A stretch of DNA of 64,000 nt from Desulfosudis oleivorans (GTDB lineage Bacteria; Desulfobacterota; Desulfobacteria; Desulfobacterales; SURF-7), in assembly GCA_020723305.1 (NCBI GenBank), contig DYJC01000018.1, forward strand, positions 35,196 through 99,195. Direction: 5' to 3'. Shown in pieces: positions 63,330 to 64,000 of this stretch (position 1 is its first letter; each line of letters begins with the position of its first letter). The notes below the pieces were generated by a model. That model was not told the DNA's origin. It did no database searches and saw only the letters and a program-made list of their open reading frames with translations. Position numbers and translations under genes: made by a program.

Positions 63330-63367
63330 TTGACTTATCATATTTAATAAGTTATTAATATTAATAA
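63330..63367 (+). promoter_or_regulatory. Promoter with palindromic operator of the small HTH gene
   Basis: TTGACT at 63330-63335, 17 bases, TATTAA at 63353-63358. A perfect 16-base palindrome (TTATTAAT followed by ATTAATAA) at 63352-63367 overlaps the -10, so autorepression by the HTH protein is likely. Confidence 0.6.
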
Positions 63368-63423
63368 TGATTTCAGCTTATGTCATTGATATAACGCCAC
63401 ATAAATATTAAGGAGTTAAAATA

Positions 63424-63699
63424 ATGAAAATTATAAGATCGGATTTTAAACCGGCAAAACAGCATACGATTTTAACTACCGGGGAAGTGATTAAAATGTT
63501 ACGCGAATTAAAAGGATGGACTCAAGAGGAATTATCAAAATATTGTTCTATCAATGCAAAAAATATCAGTATGCTTGAAAACGATAAATTAGAAATAGGT
63601 AAGAAAAGGGCAGAGCAACTTGCCAAGGCATTTAATGTACATCCTGCTATAATTATGTTTCCCGAATACGAATCAAAAGAAATTCACAAAGTGGCATAA
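63424..63699 (+). CDS. Small Xre-family transcriptional regulator
   Basis: A 91-residue HTH protein: TGEVIKMLRELKGWTQEELSKYCSINAKNISMLENDK, then KRAEQLAKAFNVHPAIIMFPEYES. AAGGAG precedes the ATG. HTH antitoxins or phage regulators look like this, but no toxin gene is next to it inside the window. Confidence 0.85.
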   Translation: MKIIRSDFKPAKQHTILTTGEVIKMLRELKGWTQEELSKYCSINAKNISMLENDKLEIGKKRAEQLAKAFNVHPAIIMFPEYESKEIHKVA

Positions 63700-64000
63700 C
63701 CTTTCACTGGTGCGGATGCAAAAAGCCGCTCCGTGTAGTTCCGCTTTAGAGGGAAATAGGGGACAGCTTCATCTGACCTGCACTTTCACCGCCGGAACAG
63801 GAGGAACAGCCGGTACCGGCGCCTTCACCGTATTCCATTTGTAAAAGAAAAATCGAATGCTTTTCCTTAAACCGCACTTTTTCACCCCAAAAACATCACT
63901 CTAAGAGTAAAAAAACACCTTATTTTTTAATTGATTCATTGATTGCTGTTAGCCCTGCTGTGATTATGTCATAACACCTCCGGTGTAAAAATGTAAGGTA
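63700..64000. other. Right-edge region with weak coding traces
   Basis: On the minus strand a 30-codon ORF at 63838-63746 (MEYGEGAGTGCSSCSGG...) and the end of a frame at 64000-63920 (..YDIITAGLTAINESIKK*) are seen, but neither has a convincing ribosome site or family. The second could be the C-terminus of a gene that begins outside the window. Confidence 0.25.

Noticed and set aside
1..64000. CRISPR arrays, rRNA and tRNA genes
   Set aside because: No regularly spaced direct repeats with spacers, no rRNA signature and no cloverleaf with T-loop consensus could be recognised on either strand.
63920..64000. Partial minus-strand CDS ending YDIITAGLTAINESIKK
   Set aside because: Only 26 codons are visible and no family is recognised; kept as a note in the right-edge region, not as a gene.

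Overview
The window reads like part of a chromosome from an anaerobic, Gram-negative, metabolically versatile bacterium, most likely a Desulfobacterota (sulfate-reducer-like) lineage. The evidence is an O2-sensitive glycyl radical enzyme with its activase, FeoAB ferrous-iron uptake, a TonB receptor plus outer-membrane barrel protein, PEP-CTERM and CFI-box sorting signals, beta-oxidation-type genes, and a selenocysteine-containing RiPP cassette. The taxon is inferred; there is no rRNA and I found no convincing tRNA.

Layout. 1-13.4 kb: a defence-type island. A deleted AlbA_2/HATPase pseudogene is followed by one tight plus-strand operon: Xre-SNF2 helicase-DUF3883, AAA ATPase, DUF4276, DUF1156 DNA methyltransferase and DUF499 ATPase. 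Its promoter carries a palindrome that probably binds the HTH fused to the helicase. 13.4-18.5 kb: a minus-strand operon of FadR-type regulator, glycyl radical enzyme of unassigned substrate, its activase and a flavin-binding-type protein. 18.6-24.7 kb: ankyrin protein, lipoprotein-like hydrolase and PutA (proline to glutamate). 24.7-28.3 kb: an accessory patch with two convergent toxin-antitoxin pairs bracketed by related hairpin repeats, a DUF2059 protein, a PIN protein and a 22-codon remnant of an integron-type integrase. 28.4-35.6 kb: four-domain rhodanese lipoprotein, glycosyltransferases and an outer-membrane protein, ending in a fold-back repeat that supplies the last codons of a cellulose-synthase-like gene. 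35.8-43.4 kb: a TonB receptor, an exported CFI-box protein, a FecCD/BtuCD-type ABC importer and a TiaS-like protein, then a REP pair and a PEP-CTERM protein.

43.7-47.9 kb holds the most striking system. After uvsE lies a short gene, missed by ordinary ORF calling because it has three in-frame UGA codons. I read it as SbtA, a seleno-RiPP precursor with three selenocysteines. Each UGA is followed at nearly the same distance (loop starts 21, 22 and 21 nt after the UGA) by a hairpin with G and U in its apical loop, as expected of bacterial SECIS elements. The radical SAM/SPASM maturase SbtM follows directly. An ECF sigma factor and an AhpD-like CxxC protein lie opposite.

48-57.4 kb: a GT2-GT4 fusion glycosyltransferase, a DtxR-family regulator divergent from feoA-feoB and a tiny Cys-rich Feo membrane protein, an OFA-family transporter and a large acyl-ACP-reductase-like dehydrogenase. 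57.4-63.1 kb: glnA in a pair with a PurF paralogue that has lost the glutaminase nucleophile, a Phd/RelE pair, and hbd and thiolase genes. The right edge has a small autoregulated-looking HTH gene and weak coding traces.
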